From JARDZU01 sp963730285 (GTDB taxonomy: Bacteria; Actinomycetota; Acidimicrobiia; Spongiisociales; ZC4RG35), in assembly GCA_963730285.1 (NCBI GenBank), contig CAVSQY010000004.1:1-63300 (forward strand): 63,300 nucleotides of DNA. Reading direction: 5' to 3'. Under the pieces are notes generated by a model. The model had not been told where the DNA came from. It made no database searches and was given only the letters and a program-made list of their open reading frames with translations. The translations under genes were made by a program, and so were the position numbers. Below are positions 17,492-24,835 of the stretch, one piece after another (the first letter of the stretch is position 1; every line of letters begins with the position of its first letter).

Positions 17492-18709
17492 CTACGGACG
17501 CTCTGGGTGCGCGTAGTCGGGGTTGAGCCAGATCCCTGCGATCTGGGGTTGGACAGAGTCGGTTGTGGTTTGTAGCCAGAGTTCGGTGAGTTCGTCAACG
17601 TCGAGCGATTCACGGAGTCTGACGGAGAAATGTTCAACCAACTCGTCGGCTTGGTATGCCGACCTGTTGAAGCGTCGGTCCACGCGATGCTGGACTCGTT
17701 TCCGCAACGGGTTGAACAAGGCCGCCACGGCGAGCGTGGAGGCTGCGACTGCTAGGGAGTTTTGAGTGGACAGGAGCGCCGTTATTAGTGCGACCAGTCC
17801 AAAGAATGCTGCTGCGAGGACGGTGACGACGATGGCGTAGCTGAGTGTTCGGGAGATGATCCGGTCGATGTCGAAGAGCCGATACCGGACGATGGCCGAG
17901 GCGATTGCAACCGGGATCATCGCCAGGGAGATGGACATTAGGAGGCCCCAGATGTCGCCTTCCCCGGGGGTGAGGAGATTGACGGCGAACAGGACGGCGA
18001 ACATCACGAAGGAGAAGGTGACCCACTTGATCTGGGTGCGCACCGTCTGATCCGAGCGGCGGTATCGGACTACGACTGCGGGTATTGCACCGAATATGAC
18101 GGCGAGCAACATCCCGCCGAATATCAACTGGAGTGGCCCTCCGTTGACCCACGACTCTGAAGGGATGAACCCGAACGGGTTGTGGGTGCTCCAATCCTCT
18201 CCGGGGAACCCGGACAGCCCGACCGTATCGAGGAATAGATAGACCACGAAGGCTTCGGCGCTCGCCCCGATGGCGAACCAACCAGCCCAAGACCAGCGAC
18301 GGGTGAGGTAATGCCCGGTTGGGAACAGGTGGAGCACGAGGAACGCGAGCGCGCCACCGATGAAGAAGCTGGAGTTGATCCCTGCCAGCGTCAACACAGC
18401 CCAAAGGGAGGGCGGCTCGGCGTGATCGGCGATCAGACGCATCCCGATGACTTCTATGAGATACGCCGGGCTGATCAGGAGGAACAGCCAAGCTATCCGG
18501 TTCCCTGGCTGACGGAGGGCGATGAGAACCCCGAGCACGGTAAACAAAACCGGGCCTGCCGCCCCAGCGAGGTTGTCGGGCAAGCCGTTCGGGCTTTCGA
18601 GGAAGGCGAACACGGTGCCAGCCGCCGTCAACGCCGCCACCAACCAAGGCAGGGCACGCCTAAGCCGATACGGCCTCCTCCTATCAGGAACCGCCGTCAT
18701 CTGAGTCAT
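17492..18709 (-). CDS. Multi-pass membrane protein resembling the sensor region of histidine kinases
   Basis: A 405-residue protein with about nine hydrophobic segments. The stretch IVRYRLFDIDRIISRTLSYAIVV is characteristic of the membrane-sensor half of a family of actinobacterial histidine kinases. It is followed by FNPLRKRVQHRVDRRFNRS and a short region like the helix before a GAF or kinase domain. No H-box, ATPase domain or DNA-binding domain follows, so it is a sensor without a kinase. Function unknown. It lies within the segment flanked by tRNA-Sec sequences. Confidence 0.8.
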   Translation of the reverse strand: MTQMTAVPDRRRPYRLRRALPWLVAALTAAGTVFAFLESPNGLPDNLAGAAGPVLFTVLGVLIALRQPGNRIAWLFLLISPAYLIEVIGMRLIADHAEPPSLWAVLTLAGINSSFFIGGALAFLVLHLFPTGHYLTRRWSWAGWFAIGASAEAFVVYLFLDTVGLSGFPGEDWSTHNPFGFIPSESWVNGGPLQLIFGGMLLAVIFGAIPAVVVRYRRSDQTVRTQIKWVTFSFVMFAVLFAVNLLTPGEGDIWGLLMSISLAMIPVAIASAIVRYRLFDIDRIISRTLSYAIVVTVLAAAFFGLVALITALLSTQNSLAVAASTLAVAALFNPLRKRVQHRVDRRFNRSAYQADELVEHFSVRLRESLDVDELTELWLQTTTDSVQPQIAGIWLNPDYAHPERP

Positions 18710-18749
18710 TGAAGGCTACGCGTGTTACGAGATCGTTACGCCCCAGCCG

Positions 18750-19097
18750 TTGACCTCGATCCACACCGACCAATCTTCAAGGTTGTTTCTCGTGGGTTCT
18801 GTCGAGGAGAGAAACAAGGACGTCATCTATCGGCTCTTCGAAGGGCTCAAAACGATGGACCGGTCGGCGTTTGATGCCTGCTACGCCAATCCCATCGTCA
18901 TTCATACCCAGCATGAAGACGGCACGGTGTCTCACGACGAGCACTTGGGCTTTCGTGGAGAAAAACATTTCAGGTCCGATGGAGTAATCGTTGAAGCCAC
19001 GCAGATCCACGACACCTACGAGCAGTATCTCCAGCTCGGGCTTAATCAGCCCGTCTGGAACCTGACGACACCGGGCCGCGTGGGCGGCTCATATTGA
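18750..19097 (+). CDS. SnoaL-like (NTF2-fold) protein, possibly truncated
   Basis: A protein of up to 115 residues. EERNKDVIYRLFEGLKTMDRSAFDACYA is a typical first helix of SnoaL/NTF2-fold proteins, and the remainder has the expected His-rich strand (IVIHTQHEDGTVSHDEHLGF). Usual length is about 130, and the end (TTPGRVGGSY) does not resemble the family, so the 3' end may be damaged. The start is uncertain; a GTG near 18785-18795 would fit the family N-terminus better. Function unknown. Confidence 0.55.
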   Translation: MTSIHTDQSSRLFLVGSVEERNKDVIYRLFEGLKTMDRSAFDACYANPIVIHTQHEDGTVSHDEHLGFRGEKHFRSDGVIVEATQIHDTYEQYLQLGLNQPVWNLTTPGRVGGSY

Positions 19098-19244
19098 GCG
19101 AGTGATCGGACAACGACCCAGTGGGGTAGCCTTTTGCCTCCTGTGTTTGTGCAACGATCATCGAACCCAAGGCGAAGTGTGGCGGGGTGCGCTCGCCGAG
19201 GCCCATCGATTTTCACAGCCCTTTCGTTCAAAGCCTGTTAGGGG

Positions 19245-20069
19245 GTGTCGGTGCCGATCTACATGGATGTGCATCCAGATCTGGGGGACGCGACCCCGGA
19301 GGACGTCGCTGAGGCCCACAAACGCGATCTCGCCATACAAGACCAATTCGGTGTCCAATTCCTCAGTTATTGGGTCAACGGACCGGATGGCAAAGCCTTT
19401 TGCCTGGCCGAATCACCAGACACCGATTCTCTCGTTGCCTGCCACAAGCAAGCCCATGGGCTGATGCCGCACGAGGTGATCGAGGTCTCTGCGCCGATGC
19501 TTTCAGGGTTTCTCGGAGACACATCGAAGGACGACGACGAACGAGCGATGGTGGACGGAGACTTTGACACCGGGCTCAGAGCGATCATGTTCACTGACAT
19601 CGAGGGGTCTACCGATGTGAGCACCACCCACGGCGATGAGGCAGCCGTCGAGTTGGTCCGACACCACGACGGAATTGTCCGCGGCGCCCTGGCCGAAAGG
19701 GGAGGGCGCGAAGTCAAACACACCGGTGATGGAGTGTTAGCGAGCTTTACGTCAGTGTCCCGAGCGGTGCAGGCATCGGTCTCCATTCAGAACGCCGCTA
19801 CCGATTTGGGGGTGGACGGCCTCCCGCTTCGCATCAAGATTGGACTGAGTGCAGGTGAGCCGGTCGAAGAGAGCAACGACATTTTCGGTGTTGCGGTGAA
19901 CTTGGCGGCACGGATCTGCGCCCATGCGTCCGGGGGTCAGACGTTGGTGACCGGCACGGTCCGTGACCTCGCGATGGGGAAAGGCTACGAGTTCGTCAGC
20001 AGAGGAGCTGTCGGGCTCAAGGGCTTCCCTGATCCGGTTCCGATATTCGAGGTCGATTGGCGCACCTAG
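19245..20069 (+). CDS. DUF4242 domain fused to class III adenylate/guanylate cyclase
   Basis: A 274-residue protein. Residues 1-85 are a DUF4242 domain (PEDVAEAHKRDLAIQDQFGVQFLSYW, HGLMPHEVIEV), a small ferredoxin-like fold. Residues from about 105 form a class III cyclase domain with both metal Asp residues (MFTDIEGST and KHTGDGVLASF) and the transition-state residues in FGVAVNLAARIC. All key catalytic residues appear present, so it should make cAMP or cGMP. The start is GTG at 19245, with a second GTG two codons later. No membrane segment. The DUF4242 part is presumably the sensor. Confidence 0.82.
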   Translation: MSVPIYMDVHPDLGDATPEDVAEAHKRDLAIQDQFGVQFLSYWVNGPDGKAFCLAESPDTDSLVACHKQAHGLMPHEVIEVSAPMLSGFLGDTSKDDDERAMVDGDFDTGLRAIMFTDIEGSTDVSTTHGDEAAVELVRHHDGIVRGALAERGGREVKHTGDGVLASFTSVSRAVQASVSIQNAATDLGVDGLPLRIKIGLSAGEPVEESNDIFGVAVNLAARICAHASGGQTLVTGTVRDLAMGKGYEFVSRGAVGLKGFPDPVPIFEVDWRT

Positions 20070-20087
20070 ATGTCCTGCTCAGCGGCT

Positions 20088-20183
20088 TGGCGGAGGCGGA
20101 CGGGAATCGAACCCGCCAGAGACCGAATCGGCCTCTCACCGGTTTTGAAGACCGGGGGACCCACCAGGCGTCCGGACGCCTCC
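20088..20183 (-). tRNA. selC: tRNA-Sec (selenocysteine, anticodon UCA)
   Basis: On the minus strand the acceptor GGAGGCG (5' end at 20183) pairs with CGCCTCC. The anticodon stem CCGGT/ACCGG holds the loop CTTCAAA, giving UCA, which reads UGA. The long variable arm (AGAGGCC/GGTCTCT, loop GATTC) and the overall 93 bases plus encoded CCA (20088-20090) fit bacterial tRNA-Sec. Position 8 of the extended acceptor stem is a T-C mismatch. It implies that the genome encodes the Sec machinery (selA, selB, selD), none of which is in this window. Confidence 0.93.
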
Positions 20184-20283
20184 ATGATGGGCGCCCGAGC
20201 ATAGGAAGGCGTTTCCGCCCTTCGGGCATCGGGTATCAATTCATCAGTGATCAGCACGAAAACCCCGTTACCATCTCCAGGGC

Positions 20284-21057
20284 ATGCCTGAGCGCTCGTT
20301 CGGACGATCTGTCCGATACCGCAGGACCAAGCTGGGTCTGAGCCAGGCGAAGCTTGGCGAGTTGGTGGGTCGTTCGGCATCGACCATTCGCAGTTGGGAG
20401 CGCGACCGCTCGACTCCCTCTGACACAGCCGTCATCGCTGCTTTGGCAGCTGTCCTCGACCTGGACGAACGGTCGCTCCTGGAAAAGGCCGGTGTCGAAG
20501 CAGCCCCAAGTGAGACCCATCCCACGGTTGAGGAAGCCCTGGCCAGCCTCGCACCCACCGATGTCGATATTCCCCTGACAATCGACGAGGAAGCACGTAT
20601 CGTCGACACTTCGAAAAGCGAGACGAGGTCCAGGTCGGAGCGCGAGCCCGACGGACACCCAGACCAATCGGAAACTCCCGACATCGACGCCGACCTCGAG
20701 GGCGAGACTTTCGAGCACACGGCCTCCATGCCGAGTGAGAGCGACGGGGAACCAGATGTGGACTTCGAACCGTTCCCTGTGATGAGTACCGAGCCCGTAG
20801 GAGCCATGGCGACCCAACCCGCATCCAAGCCTGCGTTCATCGCACCGCCCGAACCATTCCTCTACACGGCTCCGACTCCCGCGGTGGAACCCTCCTATAT
20901 GGAGGACGCGGACCAGAAGCAGCTCTATCGGATACGGAATCTCGCCACTTTCGTCCTTGTCGTGGCCCTGGTCCTCCTTCTCGCCCTTTCTTTGATCAGG
21001 GGCCTGGACGCACTGGGTCAGTGGTGGGACTCCTTTGTCGGAACCTTGAACCTGTGA
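20284..21057 (+). CDS. XRE-type HTH regulator with C-terminal membrane anchor
   Basis: A 257-residue protein. Residues 5-60 are a Cro/XRE helix-turn-helix (VRYRRTKLGLSQAKLGELVGRS, then STIRSWERDRSTPS). About 130 acidic, low-complexity residues follow, then one transmembrane helix near the C-terminus (NLATFVLVVALVLLLALSLI). The layout suggests a DNA-binding domain tethered to the inner membrane face, as in RodZ-like or stress-sensing regulators. Targets are unknown. It begins 100 bp from tRNA-Sec, outside the flanked segment. Confidence 0.82.
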   Translation: MPERSFGRSVRYRRTKLGLSQAKLGELVGRSASTIRSWERDRSTPSDTAVIAALAAVLDLDERSLLEKAGVEAAPSETHPTVEEALASLAPTDVDIPLTIDEEARIVDTSKSETRSRSEREPDGHPDQSETPDIDADLEGETFEHTASMPSESDGEPDVDFEPFPVMSTEPVGAMATQPASKPAFIAPPEPFLYTAPTPAVEPSYMEDADQKQLYRIRNLATFVLVVALVLLLALSLIRGLDALGQWWDSFVGTLNL

Positions 21058-21160
21058 AGGGGTTCTCGAGCCTCTAGCGCCAGTAAGTCCGACCGGTGGC
21101 ATCTGACGGGTTGAGAGCTCGGCCACTAGCGTTGGCCGGCGCCAGGATGAGGACCGAGGC

Positions 21161-23470
21161 TTGGACATAACGATCGTCGGTGGCGGGCCCGGAGGGCTCT
21201 ATCTCGGCATATTGCTGAAGAAGAGGGACCCCGGGCACTCGATCACGATCCACGAGCGGAATATGCCCCACGACGCCTATGGCTTCGGAGTGGTGTTCAG
21301 TGACGAGACCTTGGACAACTTCGAGCGCGCCGACGAGCCGTCCTATCGAAAGCTGGTCTCGAGTTTTCGTCACTGGGGTGATATCGAAGTCCACCATCCC
21401 GATGGCAAGTCGATCGTGTCCGGCGGACACGGGTTCGCCGCCTCCAGCCGGAAACGCCTGCTCGAGATCTTGACCGACCGCGCCCTCGAGCTAGACGTGG
21501 ACCTGCGTTTCCAATCCGAGCTTCTTTCAATCTCGGAACTCGGCCCGGCCGACCTCGTCGTCGGCGCTGATGGCGCCAACAGCATGGTCCGCCGCGAAAT
21601 GGCGGACAGGTTCGGTCCCCACATCGACACTCGGGCCAACAAATACATCTGGTTCGGTACGCCCAAGGTCTTCGAACGCTTCAACTTCGTTTTCATCGAC
21701 ACGCCTGCCGGGATGGTCTGGGCACACGTCTACCCCTACGGCCCCGAAGGCAGCACGTTCATCGTCGAAATGCCACCGGCAACGTGGAGCGAGCTGGGCC
21801 TGGGCGAGACTGCGGACGAAATCTTCCCGGCGGGAGTCAGCGACGAGCTCGCCCTGAGACGTTGTGAGGAGTTGTTTGCCGGATACCTCGACGGGAAGGG
21901 GCTGGTCGGCAACAACTCGAAGTGGCTCCAGTTCCCGACCATCACATGTGAGCGATGGCACACCGGGAACATCGTCCTGGTCGGTGATGCCATCCACACT
22001 GCTCACTTCTCGGTCGGATCGGGGACCAAGCTGGCGATGGAGGACGCAATCGACCTGACCGAGGCGATAACGACCACATCGGATATCGAAGAGGCCCTGG
22101 ATAGATACGAGGAGAGCAGAAGGCCGGAGGTCGAGAGTCTCCAGCGGGCCGCCAAAGCCAGCCTGCGATGGTTTGAGGGGGCCGACCGGTATCGCCAAAT
22201 GGAGCCGGAGCAGTTCGTCTTCAGCTTGCTCACACGCAGCCAGCGCATCACCTATGACAACCTTCGGGTACGTGATCCGGTCTATATGGCCGGGGTCGAC
22301 CGGTGGTACGCCCGGTCCGACCACGGGAGCCCGGCTCCGACGGAGCCTTCCGTCCCGCCCATGTTTCATCCTTTCCAAGTCCGCGGACTGGTCTTGGACA
22401 ACCGCATCGTGGTCTCACCGATGGATCAGTACTCGGCGGTGGAGGGGATGCCCAACGATTGGCATCTCGTTCACCTCGGCAGCAGGGCGGTTGGCGGCGC
22501 CGGTCTGGTCATGACCGAGATGACCTGCGTGTCGCCTCGGGGACGCATCAGCCCGGGATGCACCGGGATCTGGGACGACGACCAGGCTGACTTCTGGGCC
22601 AAGATCGTCGAGTTCGCCCATGATCAGACGAGGGCCAAGATGGGGCTCCAGATCGGTCATTCCGGGCGTAAAGGCTCGACCAAGCTGATGTGGGAGGACG
22701 ACAGCGCACCTCTGGACAGCGGGAACTGGGAGATCATCGCCCCTTCACCAATCCGGTATCGGCCCGACAGCCAGGTGCCACGCCCGATGTCACGCAAGGA
22801 CATGGACGAGGTCCGAGACCAACACGTCAGATCGGCGGTTCTCGGTGATCGGGCCGGATTCGATCTGCTCGAGCTCCACTACGCCCATGGCTACCTCCTC
22901 TCCAGCTTCTTGACCCCTCTGGCGAATCAGCGAACCGACGAGTACGGGGGTTCCTTGCAGGGCCGGATGAGGTACCCATTGGAGGTCTTCTCTGCGGTTA
23001 GGGATGCGTGGCCGCTAGAGAAGCCCATCTCGGTCAGGATCTCGGCGACTGACTGGGTGGATGGCGGGTTCAACGAAGACGAGGCGGTGGTCTTGGCTGC
23101 CGAGTTGAACGATCGTGGGTGTGATCTCATCGATGTCTCGACGGGTCAGACCTCGATCGATGCCCTCCCCGAATACGGGCGTCTCTATCAGACGCCGTAC
23201 TCCGACCGGATCCGCACCGAGGTCGGCATCGCCACCATGACGGTGGGCGCGGTCTCGAGCATCGACGACGTCCACACCATCCTGGTGGCTGGTCGCGCCG
23301 ATCTCTGTGTGCTGGCCAGGCCCCATCTCGTGGATCCGTACTGGACCATCAATGCGGCAATCGATCTCGGCTACGCCGACTTTCCTTTTCCCAAGCAATA
23401 TCTGTCTGGATTGAATGCCCGGCGCAGAGAGCAAGACCCGATTTCCCCGGACGTGTTCAGGGGCGGCTGA
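21161..23470 (+). CDS. Bifunctional FAD monooxygenase / Old-Yellow-Enzyme oxidoreductase (salicylyl-CoA or 2-aminobenzoyl-CoA type)
   Basis: A 769-residue fusion. Residues 1 to about 390 are an aromatic-ring hydroxylase with the FAD motif DITIVGGGPGGLYLG, the DLVVGADGANS motif and VLVGDAIHTAHFSVGSGTKLAMEDA. Residues from about 400 are an OYE-type flavin reductase (MFHPFQVRGLVLDNRIVVSP, LQIGHSGRKG, LELHYAHGYLLSSFLTPLAN). Fusions of this order are known as 2-aminobenzoyl-CoA monooxygenase/reductase and salicylyl-CoA 5-hydroxylase/oxidoreductase. The start is TTG at 21161. No CoA ligase or other aromatic-pathway gene is adjacent, so the exact substrate is unsettled. Confidence 0.85.
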   Translation: MDITIVGGGPGGLYLGILLKKRDPGHSITIHERNMPHDAYGFGVVFSDETLDNFERADEPSYRKLVSSFRHWGDIEVHHPDGKSIVSGGHGFAASSRKRLLEILTDRALELDVDLRFQSELLSISELGPADLVVGADGANSMVRREMADRFGPHIDTRANKYIWFGTPKVFERFNFVFIDTPAGMVWAHVYPYGPEGSTFIVEMPPATWSELGLGETADEIFPAGVSDELALRRCEELFAGYLDGKGLVGNNSKWLQFPTITCERWHTGNIVLVGDAIHTAHFSVGSGTKLAMEDAIDLTEAITTTSDIEEALDRYEESRRPEVESLQRAAKASLRWFEGADRYRQMEPEQFVFSLLTRSQRITYDNLRVRDPVYMAGVDRWYARSDHGSPAPTEPSVPPMFHPFQVRGLVLDNRIVVSPMDQYSAVEGMPNDWHLVHLGSRAVGGAGLVMTEMTCVSPRGRISPGCTGIWDDDQADFWAKIVEFAHDQTRAKMGLQIGHSGRKGSTKLMWEDDSAPLDSGNWEIIAPSPIRYRPDSQVPRPMSRKDMDEVRDQHVRSAVLGDRAGFDLLELHYAHGYLLSSFLTPLANQRTDEYGGSLQGRMRYPLEVFSAVRDAWPLEKPISVRISATDWVDGGFNEDEAVVLAAELNDRGCDLIDVSTGQTSIDALPEYGRLYQTPYSDRIRTEVGIATMTVGAVSSIDDVHTILVAGRADLCVLARPHLVDPYWTINAAIDLGYADFPFPKQYLSGLNARRREQDPISPDVFRGG

Positions 23471-23540
23471 CTTCCTTCGTTGGCACACCAAGAAATCTGT
23501 TCCATCTGTGAGCTGAGATGTGCCAGACTGCTCCTACCAG

Positions 23541-23602
23541 AGAAAGGAGGTGGTCCTAGGTTGTATGAAAGTCTTTGGACTCTGGAGGTGGTCGAGCGCT
23601 GA
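23541..23602 (+). other. Extended Shine-Dalgarno followed by a 13-codon mini-ORF
   Basis: Bases 23541-23556 (AGAAAGGAGGTGGTCC) can pair with essentially the whole 3' end of 16S rRNA, with one G-U pair. Four bases later a TTG opens a 13-residue frame (MYESLWTLEVVER) ending at 23602. A second copy of GGAGGTGGTC lies at 23584-23593, inside the mini-ORF. The remainder of 23603-23739 has no long ORF. It could be a leader peptide, a small RNA or a tiny gene; I do not recognise it. Confidence 0.4.
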
Positions 23603-23739
23603 GCGGCGCTGACCGCGTGCGTCGCTCGTCCCTCGGGACCGGTGGCGACTCCAAACTCGGACCACCCGGCTCTGGCTACCGCGGACTTCGTCCACCCGTG
23701 GCGGTATCGCGCCGAAGCAACGCCATGGCCGTCGTTTAG

Positions 23740-23775
23740 GAGAGGGCCCTCGACCACATGGTCGGGGGCCTTCTC
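23740..23775. terminator. Long bidirectional hairpin terminator
   Basis: A stem of up to 17 bp with two G-T pairs (GAGAGGGCCCTCGACC against GGTCGGGGGCCTTCTC) overlaps the last two bases of the cystathionine-synthase-like gene. It probably ends that transcript from the right and any transcript of the 23.5-kb mini-ORF from the left. Confidence 0.75.
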
Positions 23776-24727
23776 AGGTCTGGAAACCGTGCTCGGCCAT
23801 CCACTCGTCGTTGAACACCTTTGACAGATATCCCCGCCCGGAGTCGGGGAGGATGACCACGACTAGGGCGTCAGGGTCCTCCTCGGCGACCTGAAGCGCC
23901 GCATGGGCGGCCATGCCACCGGACCCCCCAACCAAGATGCCCTCTCGACGTGCCAGCCGTCGGGCCATGGCGAAAGACGGCCCGTCGCCGACCTCGACCC
24001 AACGGTCGATCAGATCGAGATCGACGGTATCGGGATAGAAGTCCTCCCCGACACCCTCGACCGAGTATTGGTGGATGTCGCAACCGGGCCCGGCCGTGTA
24101 GATCGACCCGGAGGGGTCGACGCCCACTACCTGGATCGCCGGCTTCTTCTCCTTGAGGTATCTACCGGCTCCTGAGATGGTTCCACCGGTGCCGACGCCG
24201 ACTACCAGGACGTCGACGGCACCGTCGGTCTGCTCCCAAATCTCCTGACCCGTTGTCCGGTAGTGAGCGAGAGGATTGGCCTCGTTCGAATACTGGTCGG
24301 GGCGGAACGCACCCTCGATCTCCCCGGCAAGGCGCCGGGCCACTCCGTAGTAGGAGTCGGGATGCTCGGGCAGGAGATCGGTGGGTGTGACGATCACCTC
24401 CACGCCATATGCCCTGAGTAGATCCTGTTTTTCCTTGGACACCTTGTCCGGCACAGGGCAGATGACGTGGTACCCGCGCACCGCGCCGACCATGGCCAGT
24501 CCCACACCAGTGTTGCCGGACGTGGGCTCGATGATGGTCCCCCCGGGCCGGAGCAGGCCGTTCTTCTCGGCAGCGTCGATCATGGCCACGGCGATGCGCT
24601 CTTTGATAGAGCCTCCGGGATTCAGTTGCTCGAGCTTTGCCACCAAGTTGCCCGGTGAGTGGAGTCGGCTCAGCCGGACAATTGGTGTATCGCCGATGGC
24701 GCCGAGCACGTCCTCGTGGATCTCCAT
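23774..24727 (-). CDS. Cystathionine beta-synthase-like PLP enzyme, catalytic core only
   Basis: A 317-residue fold-type II PLP enzyme. The PLP lysine lies in NPGGSIKERIAVAMI, the substrate loop is EPTSGNTGVGLAM and the phosphate cup is GVGTGGTISGAG. Several stretches (NPLAHYRTTGQEI, VEGVGEDFYP, ILPDSGRGYLSKVFNDEWM) point to cystathionine beta-synthase rather than CysK. The usual C-terminal pair of CBS regulatory domains is missing, and the gene ends cleanly at a terminator. It may act as cystathionine beta-synthase or cysteine synthase. It is divergent from ctaA with 92 bp between. Confidence 0.85.
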   Translation of the reverse strand: MEIHEDVLGAIGDTPIVRLSRLHSPGNLVAKLEQLNPGGSIKERIAVAMIDAAEKNGLLRPGGTIIEPTSGNTGVGLAMVGAVRGYHVICPVPDKVSKEKQDLLRAYGVEVIVTPTDLLPEHPDSYYGVARRLAGEIEGAFRPDQYSNEANPLAHYRTTGQEIWEQTDGAVDVLVVGVGTGGTISGAGRYLKEKKPAIQVVGVDPSGSIYTAGPGCDIHQYSVEGVGEDFYPDTVDLDLIDRWVEVGDGPSFAMARRLARREGILVGGSGGMAAHAALQVAEEDPDALVVVILPDSGRGYLSKVFNDEWMAEHGFQT

Positions 24728-24817
24728 GGTGCGTGGAGGCTAATGCCCCTGCCGGCTTCGTCCGACAGGCCCATGCCGGTCGGCTGACGGACCTCGAGCC
24801 GAGACCTAACCTGCATT

Positions 24818-24835
24818 CCGTGAGACGTCTCACGG
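24818..24835. promoter_or_regulatory. 18-bp perfect palindrome spanning the ctaA start codon
   Basis: CCGTGAGACGTCTCACGG is a perfect palindrome with no spacer that contains the ctaA GTG start (24820). It lies about 90 bp upstream of the divergent cystathionine-synthase-like gene. It could be an operator for a dimeric repressor or an mRNA hairpin that hides the start. Confidence 0.5.

Larger units (their letters stand above)
17331..20087. mobile_element. Possible old integrated segment at selC (tRNA-Sec)
   Basis: The segment lies between the intact tRNA-Sec and a displaced copy of its 3' half in the same orientation. This is the layout left when an element integrates at a tRNA gene. It carries three genes (membrane protein, SnoaL-like protein, DUF4242-cyclase) and no integrase. 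It could instead be a local duplication followed by divergence. Confidence 0.4.

Noticed and set aside
18750..19240. Possible selenoprotein: SnoaL-like gene ending at TGA with readable sequence beyond
   Set aside because: The residues after the TGA show no family similarity and no clear SECIS-like hairpin; ordinary termination or truncation is more likely.
20251..21168. 305-codon minus-strand frame and a second one of 190 codons
   Set aside because: Both are antisense to the XRE regulator, which has a recognisable HTH and membrane helix.
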